From Xanthobacteraceae bacterium (GTDB lineage: Bacteria > Pseudomonadota > Alphaproteobacteria > Rhizobiales > Xanthobacteraceae), in the NCBI GenBank assembly GCA_019454205.1, contig CP075369.1:2548501-2612500 (forward strand): DNA of 64,000 nucleotides. Direction: 5' to 3'. The notes under the pieces are model-generated. The model was not told where the DNA came from. It did no database searches and worked only from the letters and a program-made list of their open reading frames with translations. The first letter of the stretch is position 1. Every line of letters starts with the position of its first letter. This document shows, in pieces, positions 25,800-33,163 of the stretch. The position numbers and the translations under genes were made by a program.

Positions 25800-26185
25800 C
25801 CCAATTTCGCACGTGCCTGTGGTCGTGTGCTGGTTGACGGAGAACCCGGACAAGAGGCCGGAAAGACGTCGGGCAAACCAGTAGCCGGAGGGAACCGGCG
25901 AACCCCGCTCTCCGCGAGGGACGCGACTTAAAGCAACGACGTAAGGGCTTTTTTGGTCTCTCGCGGCGCCCCGAAGGTGGCCACGAAAAACCGAAGAGGC
26001 ACTACCTCCTTGCCTGACGTGCGGATGGGGAAACCCCTTCCAATCAACGGCGCTACTACCGGCTCAGCCGGGTGTTCGAGCGGGCAGCAAGCCGCTCGTG
26101 GCGTAGTCGCGCATCCAGCGCGAAGACACCGCGGGAAGCACGCTGTCCAGTCGTTAACGAATGTCTTCTGGAAGGGGACACCGAA
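25800..26185 (+). ncRNA. Structured 5' leader of ornithine decarboxylase mRNA (candidate speF leader RNA)
   Basis: This gene-free stretch in front of ornithine decarboxylase can form several stems: CTGGTT 25830-25835 with AACCAG 25876-25881 enclosing a CCGG hairpin (25846-25849/25858-25861); GCCGG 25884-25888 with CCGGC 25895-25899; and a seven-pair stem 26077-26083/26092-26098. A U-run (25950-25955) lies in the middle. Position and size fit the alphaproteobacterial speF motif known from comparative genomics upstream of this gene. The identity is inferred from context because I could not run a covariance model. It may control translation or elongation in response to polyamines. Boundaries are approximate. 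Confidence 0.6.
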
Positions 26186-27316
26186 ATGACCGACCGCATC
26201 CGCCAGTTTCTCCGACGCAACCGCGAGGACGGACCCCGCCTCGTCGTGGACATCGACGTCGTGCGCGAGAACTACAATGCCTTCGCCAAGGCGTTGCCGG
26301 ACACCCGTGTCTTCTACGCGGTGAAGGCGAACCCTGCCCCGGAGATCCTGAAATTGCTGGCCGACCTCGGCTCGTGCTTCGACACCGCGTCGATGGGCGA
26401 GATCGACCTGGTCATGCAGGCCGGCGCGACCGCCGAGCGCATCTCCTTCGGCAACACCATCAAGAAAGAGAAGGACATCGCCGCCGCCTACAAGCTCGGC
26501 GTGCGTCTCTTCGCCGTGGACAGCGAAGCCGAGGTCGAGAAGATCGCCCGCGTCGCGCCCGGCTCGAAGGTGTTCTGCCGCATCCTCTGCGACGGCTCCG
26601 GCGCCGAGTGGCCGCTGTCGCGCAAATTCGGCTGCGCGCCCGAAATGGCGCCGCGGGTGCTTGAGCACGCCCATCGTCTGGGCCTCGTCGCGCACGGCAT
26701 CTCGTTCCATGTCGGTTCGCAGCAGAACAACATCAAAGCGTGGGACCGCGCACTGAAGACCTCGGGCGCGATCTTCCGCGACATGGCCGAGCGCGGCATC
26801 AACCTGTCCATGGTCAACCTGGGCGGCGGCTTCCCGGCGCAGTACCTGCGCGACGTGCCGAAGGTTCAGGAATACGGCCAGGCGATCTTCCGCGCGCTGC
26901 GCAAGCATTTCGGCAACCGCATTCCGGAAACCATCATCGAGCCGGGCCGCGGCATGGTCGGCAATGCCGGCCTGATCGAAGCCGAGGTCGTCCTGATTTC
27001 GAAGAAGTCGGACACCGACGCGGTGCGCTGGGTGTACCTCGACATCGGCAAGTTCGGCGGTCTCGCCGAGACGATGGAAGAGGCGATCCGCTACCCGATC
27101 CGCACCGAGAAGGACGCGGACACGATGGCGCCTTGCGTCATCGCCGGCCCGACCTGCGACTCGGCGGACGTGCTCTACGAGAAGACGCCGTACCTGCTGC
27201 CGCTCTCGCTCGAGATCGGCGACAAGGTACTGATCGAGGCGTGCGGTGCGTACACGACGACGTATTCGTCGGTCGCCTTCAACGGCTTCCCGCCGCTGAA
27301 GTCCTACGTCATCTGA
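26186..27316 (+). CDS. Ornithine decarboxylase, alanine-racemase-fold type (speF-like)
   Basis: This PLP enzyme converts ornithine to putrescine. The 376-residue product belongs to fold III: the PLP Lys is Lys47 in FYAVKANPAPEIL, followed by HVGSQQNN, the phosphate-binding NLGGGFPAQY, and the C-terminal catalytic CDSADVLYEKT and GAYTTTYSSVAFNGF. Lysine decarboxylation is possible in related enzymes. ATG 26186 is preceded by GGAAGGGGA and gives the family length; the frame is open back to 26072, but that part is structured leader. The gene is followed by a strong terminator, then homospermidine synthase, which uses putrescine. Confidence 0.93.
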   Translation: MTDRIRQFLRRNREDGPRLVVDIDVVRENYNAFAKALPDTRVFYAVKANPAPEILKLLADLGSCFDTASMGEIDLVMQAGATAERISFGNTIKKEKDIAAAYKLGVRLFAVDSEAEVEKIARVAPGSKVFCRILCDGSGAEWPLSRKFGCAPEMAPRVLEHAHRLGLVAHGISFHVGSQQNNIKAWDRALKTSGAIFRDMAERGINLSMVNLGGGFPAQYLRDVPKVQEYGQAIFRALRKHFGNRIPETIIEPGRGMVGNAGLIEAEVVLISKKSDTDAVRWVYLDIGKFGGLAETMEEAIRYPIRTEKDADTMAPCVIAGPTCDSADVLYEKTPYLLPLSLEIGDKVLIEACGAYTTTYSSVAFNGFPPLKSYVI

Positions 27317-27343
27317 TCTTCGCCTAAACCGCTAAGAAGTACC

Positions 27344-27378
27344 TCCGGGGCTCGCGAAAGCGGGCCCCGGATCGTTTT
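27344..27378 (+). terminator. Rho-independent terminator after ornithine decarboxylase
   Basis: TCCGGGGC (27344-27351) pairs with GCCCCGGA (27364-27371), extended by a T-G wobble and CGC/GCG pairs to a 12-pair stem capped by a GAAA tetraloop (27356-27359), then TCGTTTTGG. This is 27 bases after the decarboxylase stop, so homospermidine synthase probably has its own promoter or relies on read-through. Confidence 0.85.
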
Positions 27379-27501
27379 GGGCAGAGCATGGCTCGTGCTT
27401 CACAGGCTGTGGAAAGTTCCCGACCAAAATACCGGCGCGGATTCGTCAGCGCCGGATCAAGCCGCTAAACAGAATTCCAGAGAAGAAAGACGGAGGTGTG
27501 A

Positions 27502-28932
27502 ATGAGCAAGTGGCAAGTCTACCACAAGATCGACGGACCCATCGTGATGATCGGCTTCGGCTCGATCGGGCGCGGTATGCTGCCGCTACTCGAACGCCAC
27601 TTCGAATTCGACAAGAAGCGCCTCGTCGTGATCGACCCGGTCGATGACGACCGCAAGCTGCTGGACGACCGCGGCATCCGCTTCATCAAGGAAGCGGTCA
27701 CGCGCGAAAACCACAAGACATTGCTGACGCCCCTGCTCACCGCGGGCGGTGGCCGCGGCTTCTGCGTGAACCTCTCGGTCGATGTGTCGTCGGTCGCGAT
27801 CATGGAGCTCTGCCGCGAGTTGAACGCTCACTATGTCGATACGGTCGCCGAGCCGTGGAAGGGCTTCTACTTCGACGACAAGATGGCGACTTCCGACCGC
27901 ACCAACTATGCGCTGCGCGAAGCCGTCCTTGACGCGCGCCGCAAGCTTGGTCCCGGCGTCACGGCGGTGAACTGCTGCGGCGCGAACCCCGGCATGGTGT
28001 CGTGGTTCGTGAAGCAGGCGCTTTTGAACATCGCCGCCGACCTCGGCCTCGGCAGCGACGTGCCGAAGGACAAGGACGGCTGGGCGCGCCTGATGCAGAA
28101 GGCCGGCATCAAAGGCATCCATATCGCCGAGCGCGATACGCAGCGCTCGAAGAAACCGAAGCCGATGAACAAATTCGTCAACACCTGGTCGGTGGAAGGC
28201 TTCGTCTCGGAAGGCCTGCAACCCGCCGAACTTGGCTGGGGCACGCACGAGAAATGGGAACCGGACAATATCGGCAAGCACACGAAGGGTTGCGGCGCGG
28301 CGGTTTATCTGAAGCAGCCGGGCGCGAACACGCGCGTGCGCTCATGGTGCCCGACGCCGGGACCGCAATACGGTTTCCTTGTCACGCACAACGAGGCGAT
28401 CTCGATTGCCGACTACTTCACCGTGCGCGACGGCGGTAAGGTCACCTATCGCCCGACCTGCCATTATGCCTATCACCCGGCGAACGACGCCGTGCTCTCG
28501 TTGCACGAAATGTTCGGCGCGGGCGGCAAATTCCAGGAAGACTGGATGATCCTCGACGAGAACGAGATCGAGGACGGCATCGACGAACTCGGCGTGCTGC
28601 TCTACGGCCACAAGAACAACGCCTACTGGTACGGTTCGCAGCTCTCGATCGAGGAGACGCGCGAGATTGCGCCCTACCAGAACGCGACCGGCTTGCAGGT
28701 ATCGTCTGCCGTGCTTGCCGGCATGGTCTGGGCCATCGAGAATCCGGATCGCGGTATCGTCGAAGCCGACGAAATGGACTTCAAGCGCTGCCTTGAAGTG
28801 CAGTCGCAGTATCTCGGCCCGGTGATCGGCACCTATACGGAGTGGACACCGCTCGACAACCGAAATGTCCTCTTCAAGGAAGACATCGACGAGTCCGATC
28901 CCTGGCAGTTCCGGAATATTCTGGTGCGCTAA
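27502..28932 (+). CDS. hss: Homospermidine synthase
   Basis: This NAD-dependent enzyme makes sym-homospermidine from two putrescines (or from spermidine and putrescine), the typical long polyamine of rhizobia-type bacteria. The 476-residue product has the Rossmann loop GFGSIGRGM near residue 18, the conserved NCCGANPGMVSWFVKQAL and a C-terminal NALLYG-like stretch (GVLLYGHKNNAYWYG). GGAGGT sits just before the ATG. A seven-pair stem (27432-27438/27449-27455) occurs in its own leader. The substrate supplier, ornithine decarboxylase, is immediately upstream, so the two genes make a putrescine-to-homospermidine module. Confidence 0.95.
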   Translation: MSKWQVYHKIDGPIVMIGFGSIGRGMLPLLERHFEFDKKRLVVIDPVDDDRKLLDDRGIRFIKEAVTRENHKTLLTPLLTAGGGRGFCVNLSVDVSSVAIMELCRELNAHYVDTVAEPWKGFYFDDKMATSDRTNYALREAVLDARRKLGPGVTAVNCCGANPGMVSWFVKQALLNIAADLGLGSDVPKDKDGWARLMQKAGIKGIHIAERDTQRSKKPKPMNKFVNTWSVEGFVSEGLQPAELGWGTHEKWEPDNIGKHTKGCGAAVYLKQPGANTRVRSWCPTPGPQYGFLVTHNEAISIADYFTVRDGGKVTYRPTCHYAYHPANDAVLSLHEMFGAGGKFQEDWMILDENEIEDGIDELGVLLYGHKNNAYWYGSQLSIEETREIAPYQNATGLQVSSAVLAGMVWAIENPDRGIVEADEMDFKRCLEVQSQYLGPVIGTYTEWTPLDNRNVLFKEDIDESDPWQFRNILVR

Positions 28933-28937
28933 AGAAC

Positions 28938-28971
28938 ATCGCCCCGCTGAAAAACAGCGGGGCGATTTGTT
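28938..28971. terminator. Terminator between hss and the convergent WD40 gene
   Basis: ATCGCCCCGCTG (28938-28949) and CAGCGGGGCGAT (28955-28966) form a perfect 12-pair stem with an all-A loop, followed by TTGTTT on the plus strand and by a partly T-rich stretch on the minus strand. It sits in the 39 bases between two convergent genes and probably serves both. Confidence 0.85.
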
Positions 28972-29964
28972 TCAGAGGACGAGAATGCCCGCTTTGCCTT
29001 CATCCGTGCCGAACGCGAGGTTGCCCTTCGGCCCCGGCGACCATGCGAGCGTCGTCACCTCGCCGCCTTCCGGCCCGCGCACCACGATTTCCGCACCATC
29101 CTCGATGCGCGCGATCTTCACCGAACCGTCCGTGTAACCAATCGCAACCACCGGCCCGCCCGGATTGCACGCAACGCAGCTCACGCGCTGTTCGCGGCGC
29201 GCGGCGGCGAGCATGTGGGGATTCTTGCCCATCGGGCCGTCCTTCGATCCGAACGGCCACATCACCACCGTGTCCGCGCCGGAAGTGGCAAGCCACTTGC
29301 CGTCGTGGCTGAACGACGTCGAACGGATGCGCGACGGATAGCCGGTCATGCGCATGTGCTTCTTGTCGGGCAGCCGCCAGCCGTGCAGCGCCGGTTCCTG
29401 CATCGTGGTGACGAGGAAATTGCCGTCAGCGCTCCAGCGCACGCAAAGGTGCGAGCCTTTCCATTCGAGGAAATCCGGCTTCGCTTCGGAATTGGGAAAC
29501 CAGAGTGACACGCCATTGTAGTGCGAGATCGCGAGGCGAAATCCTTTCGGCGCGAAGGCAAGCCCGCCGACCGTATTCGCTACTTCGACAGAACGTTCTC
29601 CTTTCTTCGTGCGAACGAACGCGATCTTGCCCGCGGACCACGCCACCGCGTCGTCCGGTCCGAGCGCGACATGGTCGATCCACTTGTTCTGGACTTCGGC
29701 AATCGTGTGCGTAACGCCGTTGGCGAAGGTTTCAACGAGACGCCCGTCATCTCCTGCGGTGACGATGCGCTCGCCGTCGCTCACCGCTTCGAGGATGCCG
29801 CCGTTCTCATGCGCCTTAACCCGCTTGCCGTTCGCGAATACGATTTCGCCCGTGCCGGTCGCGAACGCCGCCTCGCCGCGGAGAAAAACGGCCGCAACCA
29901 CATGCGCGCCGATTTCGACCGGCTTCACCAGTTCGGCGACGGATTTGATTTCGACGGAGTCCAT
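28972..29964 (-). CDS. WD40-repeat beta-propeller protein
   Basis: The 330-residue protein consists of about seven WD-like blades of 40 residues, for example FSHDGKWLATSGADTVVMWPF, GYTDGSVKIARIEDGAEI and LAWSPGPKGNLAFGTDEGKA. There is no signal peptide, so it is probably a cytoplasmic interaction scaffold. It is the last gene of a leftward series: 49-residue protein, znuC, znuB, COG0523 GTPase, small lipoprotein, WD40, with 27 bases before its ATG. A role in metal limitation is therefore suggested by context only; the propeller itself gives no function. Confidence 0.82.
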   Translation of the reverse strand: MDSVEIKSVAELVKPVEIGAHVVAAVFLRGEAAFATGTGEIVFANGKRVKAHENGGILEAVSDGERIVTAGDDGRLVETFANGVTHTIAEVQNKWIDHVALGPDDAVAWSAGKIAFVRTKKGERSVEVANTVGGLAFAPKGFRLAISHYNGVSLWFPNSEAKPDFLEWKGSHLCVRWSADGNFLVTTMQEPALHGWRLPDKKHMRMTGYPSRIRSTSFSHDGKWLATSGADTVVMWPFGSKDGPMGKNPHMLAAARREQRVSCVACNPGGPVVAIGYTDGSVKIARIEDGAEIVVRGPEGGEVTTLAWSPGPKGNLAFGTDEGKAGILVL

Positions 29965-29991
29965 TGGAAGGAAACGTAACGCGGGCGCGCG

Positions 29992-30129
29992 TCAGCGCAC
30001 CGGCTGGTCGGGCTGGCAGATATTCGGGCCGCTGAAGCCCGGCTTCCACCAGTTGCCGCACTTGTCGCAGGCGGAAACCGCGAGGCCGAGGCCGCAGATC
30101 GCGAGCAGGATCGAGAGACGCTTTTTCAT
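29992..30129 (-). CDS. Tiny Cys-rich lipoprotein (45 residues)
   Basis: The product is MKKRLSILLAICGLGLAVSAC plus a mature part of about 25 residues containing CDKC and a further Cys (NICQPD). The lipobox VSAC makes it a lipoprotein; the ORF is open 15 codons upstream, but the Met at 30129 starts the basic n-region. It lies 37 bases after the COG0523 GTPase gene and 27 before the WD40 gene, all on one strand. The several Cys residues could bind metal or form a disulfide. The protein is not recognised by name. Confidence rests on the clean signal and operon position. Confidence 0.72.
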   Translation of the reverse strand: MKKRLSILLAICGLGLAVSACDKCGNWWKPGFSGPNICQPDQPVR

Positions 30130-30166
30130 ACCGCACTTATAACCCTTCGCCGATAGCGCGCCAATC

Positions 30167-31129
30167 TCAGGCAATGCAGGCCTCGAAGCCCTCGCGCAGC
30201 GCTTTCTCGTTCAACTCGCGGCCGATGAACACCATGCGGCTCTCGCGCTTTTCGTCCGCGCGCCAATCACGCTGGTGATCGCCCTCGAACATCATGTGTA
30301 CGCCCTGCATCACATAGCGCTCGTCGTCGTCCTTGAACGACAGGATGCCCTTCGCGCGCAGGAGGTTGAGGCCGTCGCGCTGGCTGACGAGATCGATCCA
30401 GCGGAAGAACTTGTCGGGGTCGAGCGGTTTGTCGGTCGCGAACGAGAAAGACTGCACGTCCTCGTCGTGATGATGATGATGTCCTGCCTCCAGAAACTGC
30501 GGTTCGATCGCGAGAATGCGGTCGAGATCGAACGCGCCCTGCGACAGCACCGCATCCAGCGGCACGGCGCTGCGCGAGGTCTTGTGGACCTTCGCGAACG
30601 GGTTGATGGCACGGATGCGCAATTCCACGTCTTTCAGTTCTTCCGACGTCACCAGATCGATCTTGTTCAGCACGATGACGTCGGCGAACGCGATCTGGTT
30701 CTTGGCTTCCGGCGCATCTTTCAGGCGGTCTTTGAGCCACTTCGCATCGGCCACCGTCACCACCGCGTCGAGCGAGGTTTTCTTGCCGACCGTTTCGTCC
30801 GCGAAGAAAGTCTGCGCGACCGGCGCCGGATCGGCGAGGCCCGTGGTCTCGACCAGGATTCCGTCGAACTGCCCTTTGCGCCGGAGCAGCCCGTCGATGA
30901 TGCGGATGAGATCGCCGCGCACGGTGCAGCACACGCAGCCGTTGTTCATCTCGAACACTTCCTCGTCCGCGCCGACCACGAGATCGTTGTCGATTCCGAT
31001 CTCGCCGAACTCATTGACGATCACCGCGTATTTCTTGCCGTGCGGTTCGGACAGGATGCGGTTGAGAAGCGTGGTCTTGCCGGCGCCGAGATAGCCGGTC
31101 AGCACCGTGACGGGGATTTTATCGGACAT
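30167..31129 (-). CDS. COG0523/CobW-family GTPase (metal chaperone)
   Basis: This 320-residue G3E GTPase has the P-loop GYLGAGKTTLLNRI, the metal motif GCVCC at about residues 64-68, Walker B/ETTGLADPAP and the NKID guanine motif (VLNKIDLV). Between the GTPase and the C-terminal CobW_C domain is a His run (AGHHHHHDED, about 216-225), a likely zinc-binding site. COG0523 proteins deliver zinc, cobalt or nickel to client enzymes, and the zinc-responsive ones are often derepressed by Zur. Here it is 46 bases downstream of znuB. I infer a zinc chaperone role; cobalamin work is less likely because no cob genes are near. Confidence 0.9.
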   Translation of the reverse strand: MSDKIPVTVLTGYLGAGKTTLLNRILSEPHGKKYAVIVNEFGEIGIDNDLVVGADEEVFEMNNGCVCCTVRGDLIRIIDGLLRRKGQFDGILVETTGLADPAPVAQTFFADETVGKKTSLDAVVTVADAKWLKDRLKDAPEAKNQIAFADVIVLNKIDLVTSEELKDVELRIRAINPFAKVHKTSRSAVPLDAVLSQGAFDLDRILAIEPQFLEAGHHHHHDEDVQSFSFATDKPLDPDKFFRWIDLVSQRDGLNLLRAKGILSFKDDDERYVMQGVHMMFEGDHQRDWRADEKRESRMVFIGRELNEKALREGFEACIA

Positions 31130-31175
31130 GGGAACTCCGGGGTTGCGCCGGATATAGGTCGCGCGGTCAGCCCGC

Positions 31176-32042
31176 TCAAGCCTCGAGATGCCGCCCCGGC
31201 GAAAGCCGCTTGCGCAAGCCGCCGGACGGCCCGAACAGCACGGAAATCGCGTACAGCAGGCCAGCGCATAAAATCACGGCAGGCCCAGCCGGAATTGACG
31301 AGTGATACGAAAGCAGCAGTCCCGCCGCGCCGGACACAATACCCGCCGTAACCGAAAGAAGGGTCATGCGCGTGATGTCGTTGGTCCAGAACCGTGCGGC
31401 CGCGGCGGGCAGCATCATGATGCCGACCGCAAGCAGCGTGCCGAGCGCATGGAATGCCGCGACCAGATTCAGCACGACCAGAATGAGAAAGAGAATGTGT
31501 ACGAACCCGCCCGCCCCGCTGACCGAGCGCAGGAAACCGGGATCGACACATTCCAGCACCAGCGGCCGCCATATCAGCGCCAGCGCGAACAGCGTGACCG
31601 TCGTGAACGCTGCGATCGTCACCAACGTACGATTGTCCAGCGCCAGCACGGAGCCGAACAGGAAACGGAACAGATCGACGTTCGATCCTTTCAGCGAAAT
31701 CAGCGTGACGCCGAGCGCGAGCGAGATCAGATAGAACGCCGCGAGCGAAGCGTCCTCTTTCAGCAGCGTGAAGCGCGCGACCACGCCCGCGCCGATTGCC
31801 ACCGCAACACCGGCAGCCAGACCGCCAGCCGTCATCGCAAACAAATCGAGACCGGCTGCGAGAAATCCGAGCGCCGCGCCGGGAAGAATGGCGTGCGCCA
31901 TCACGTCGCCTGCGAGCGACATCCGCCGCAGCATCAGGAAAATGCCGATCGGCGCCGCGCCGAAAGAAAGAATGACGATGCCGGTGAGCGCGCGCCGCAT
32001 GAACTCGTTGTCGGCGAAGGGCGCAATCAGAAATTCGTACAT
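31176..32042 (-). CDS. znuB: Zinc/manganese-type ABC transporter permease
   Basis: The 288-residue protein has eight or nine membrane helices and is an ABC-3 family permease: RMSLAGDVMAHAILPGAALGF, ISLALGVTLISLKGSNVDLF, and HALGTLLAVGIMMLPAAAARF are family landmarks. It starts 18 bases after the ATPase gene. Zinc is the likeliest substrate given the Zur-like box and COG0523 neighbour, but manganese or iron permeases are related. No periplasmic binding protein gene (znuA) is adjacent; it must lie elsewhere or be shared. Confidence 0.87.
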   Translation of the reverse strand: MYEFLIAPFADNEFMRRALTGIVILSFGAAPIGIFLMLRRMSLAGDVMAHAILPGAALGFLAAGLDLFAMTAGGLAAGVAVAIGAGVVARFTLLKEDASLAAFYLISLALGVTLISLKGSNVDLFRFLFGSVLALDNRTLVTIAAFTTVTLFALALIWRPLVLECVDPGFLRSVSGAGGFVHILFLILVVLNLVAAFHALGTLLAVGIMMLPAAAARFWTNDITRMTLLSVTAGIVSGAAGLLLSYHSSIPAGPAVILCAGLLYAISVLFGPSGGLRKRLSPGRHLEA

Positions 32043-32060
32043 GCGTAATCAGGCCTTCGC

Positions 32061-32801
32061 TCAGGCCGCGTCGCGGCAGATGTCCGCGTGATCGTCGAAA
32101 GCCTCCGACATATGACGCGCCTTCAGGAGATTGTCCTGCGACAGCACTTCTCCGGTTTTGCCCCACGCGACCGGCTCGCGCGCGAGCAGCAGCGACTCCG
32201 GAAAGTTCGCGCGCACGAGATCGAGATCGTGCAGCACCGCGATCACCGTGCGTTTCTCTTCATGCCAGTGCCGGACGATTTCGAGCAGGTCGGAAACCGT
32301 CTTTGCGTCCAGCGAAGAGAACGGTTCGTCGAGCAGTACCACGCGCGCATCCTGCAACAAAAGCCGCGCAAACAAAGCGCGCTGCATCTGCCCGCCTGAA
32401 AGCGTACCGATAGGACGCGCCTCGAAACCTTCGAGACCGACCGCCGCAATCGCGGCCGCGATGCGCTCGCGGTCTGCGCGCCCGATGCCGCCGAGCAATC
32501 CCGCGCGATGCCACAACCCCATCGCGACCAGATCGTAAACCGAGATCGGAAAGCTGCGGTCGATCTCCGCGATCTGCGGAAGATAAGCGATCTCCTGCGC
32601 GGAAAATCCGTTACGTGCGATGCCGCCGCCGATGGGATGCAACACACCTGCAATTCCTTTGAGCAGCGTGGATTTGCCTGCACCGTTCGGACCGACGATG
32701 GCGAGCAGCGATCCCTCCGCGACTTCGCCGCGCAGATGATGCACCGCGGGATGCCGGTCGTAGCCGAGGGTCAGATCCTTGAAGATGAGAGCTGCTGCCA
32801 T
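32061..32801 (-). CDS. znuC: Zinc/manganese-type ABC transporter ATP-binding protein
   Basis: The 246-residue ATPase has Walker A GPNGAGKSTLLKGI, the Q-loop (LPQIAEIDRSFP), the signature LSGGQMQRALFARLLL, Walker B VVLLDEPFSSLD and the switch VIAVLHDLDLV. The QIAEIDRSFPISVYDLV stretch is typical of the ZnuC/MntB metal group. It lies 12 bases after a 49-codon ORF and 18 before the permease gene, so it belongs to the same leftward operon behind the Zur-like palindrome. Energy coupling for metal import is the expected role. Confidence 0.88.
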   Translation of the reverse strand: MAAALIFKDLTLGYDRHPAVHHLRGEVAEGSLLAIVGPNGAGKSTLLKGIAGVLHPIGGGIARNGFSAQEIAYLPQIAEIDRSFPISVYDLVAMGLWHRAGLLGGIGRADRERIAAAIAAVGLEGFEARPIGTLSGGQMQRALFARLLLQDARVVLLDEPFSSLDAKTVSDLLEIVRHWHEEKRTVIAVLHDLDLVRANFPESLLLAREPVAWGKTGEVLSQDNLLKARHMSEAFDDHADICRDAA

Positions 32802-32813
32802 GGATGCTTCCGT

Positions 32814-32963
32814 TCAGGTCGCTGCAAAATAAACGAGCAGCCAGATAATCGCCGACAGTCCCGCTGCAATCGCGATACGGCCCAGCGCCGACATCCGCAG
32901 GAGAGAAGCACCGGCAGCCGCGGATTTCCGCGCCTCATGGACATGAATATGCGGCGTGTGCAT
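32814..32963 (-). CDS. 49-residue His-rich membrane protein at the head of the zinc operon
   Basis: This very short ORF reads MHTPHIHVHEARKSAA and then a hydrophobic helix (about residues 29-47, ending WLLVYFAAT). Four His in the first nine residues could bind metal. It ends 12 bases before the znuC ATG and begins 17 bases after the palindrome at 32980-32998, leaving no room for another start. The frame has rhizobial codon bias. I do not recognise a family. It may be a small partner or sensor of the ZnuBC transporter. Short length is the main source of doubt. Confidence 0.6.
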   Translation of the reverse strand: MHTPHIHVHEARKSAAAGASLLRMSALGRIAIAAGLSAIIWLLVYFAAT

Positions 32964-32979
32964 CGGAACCTGACCCGGC

Positions 32980-32998
32980 GATATTGTTATACTATATC
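32980..32998. promoter_or_regulatory. Candidate Zur box upstream of the zinc operon
   Basis: GTTATA-C-TATATC (32986-32998) matches the alphaproteobacterial Zur consensus GTTATA-N-TATAAC at all but one position and sits within GATATTGTTATACTATATC. Read leftward it also contains TATAGT/TATAAC-like -10 elements about 20 bases before the 49-codon ORF, so a bound repressor would block RNA polymerase. The opposite direction leads to the TAXI binding-protein gene 166 bases away. Confidence 0.55.
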
Positions 32999-33163
32999 GC
33001 TTTCATGCGTTGCCGCAAACAGCGCGGACGCTGCATCGGAGTAGTTTGCACGATGCGTTCGGGTATATTTTTGCTCGCCATTCCGGGGCATTCCCGGTAA
33101 TGGAAACCTCGAACCCGGCGGTCGCAAGCGGCCGGGAAATATAACCCTACGGGAGATTTCGGA

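Noticed and set aside
26072..26185. An in-frame extension of ornithine decarboxylase
   Set aside because: It would translate the stems of the leader and exceeds the family length; ATG 26186 has a proper ribosome site.
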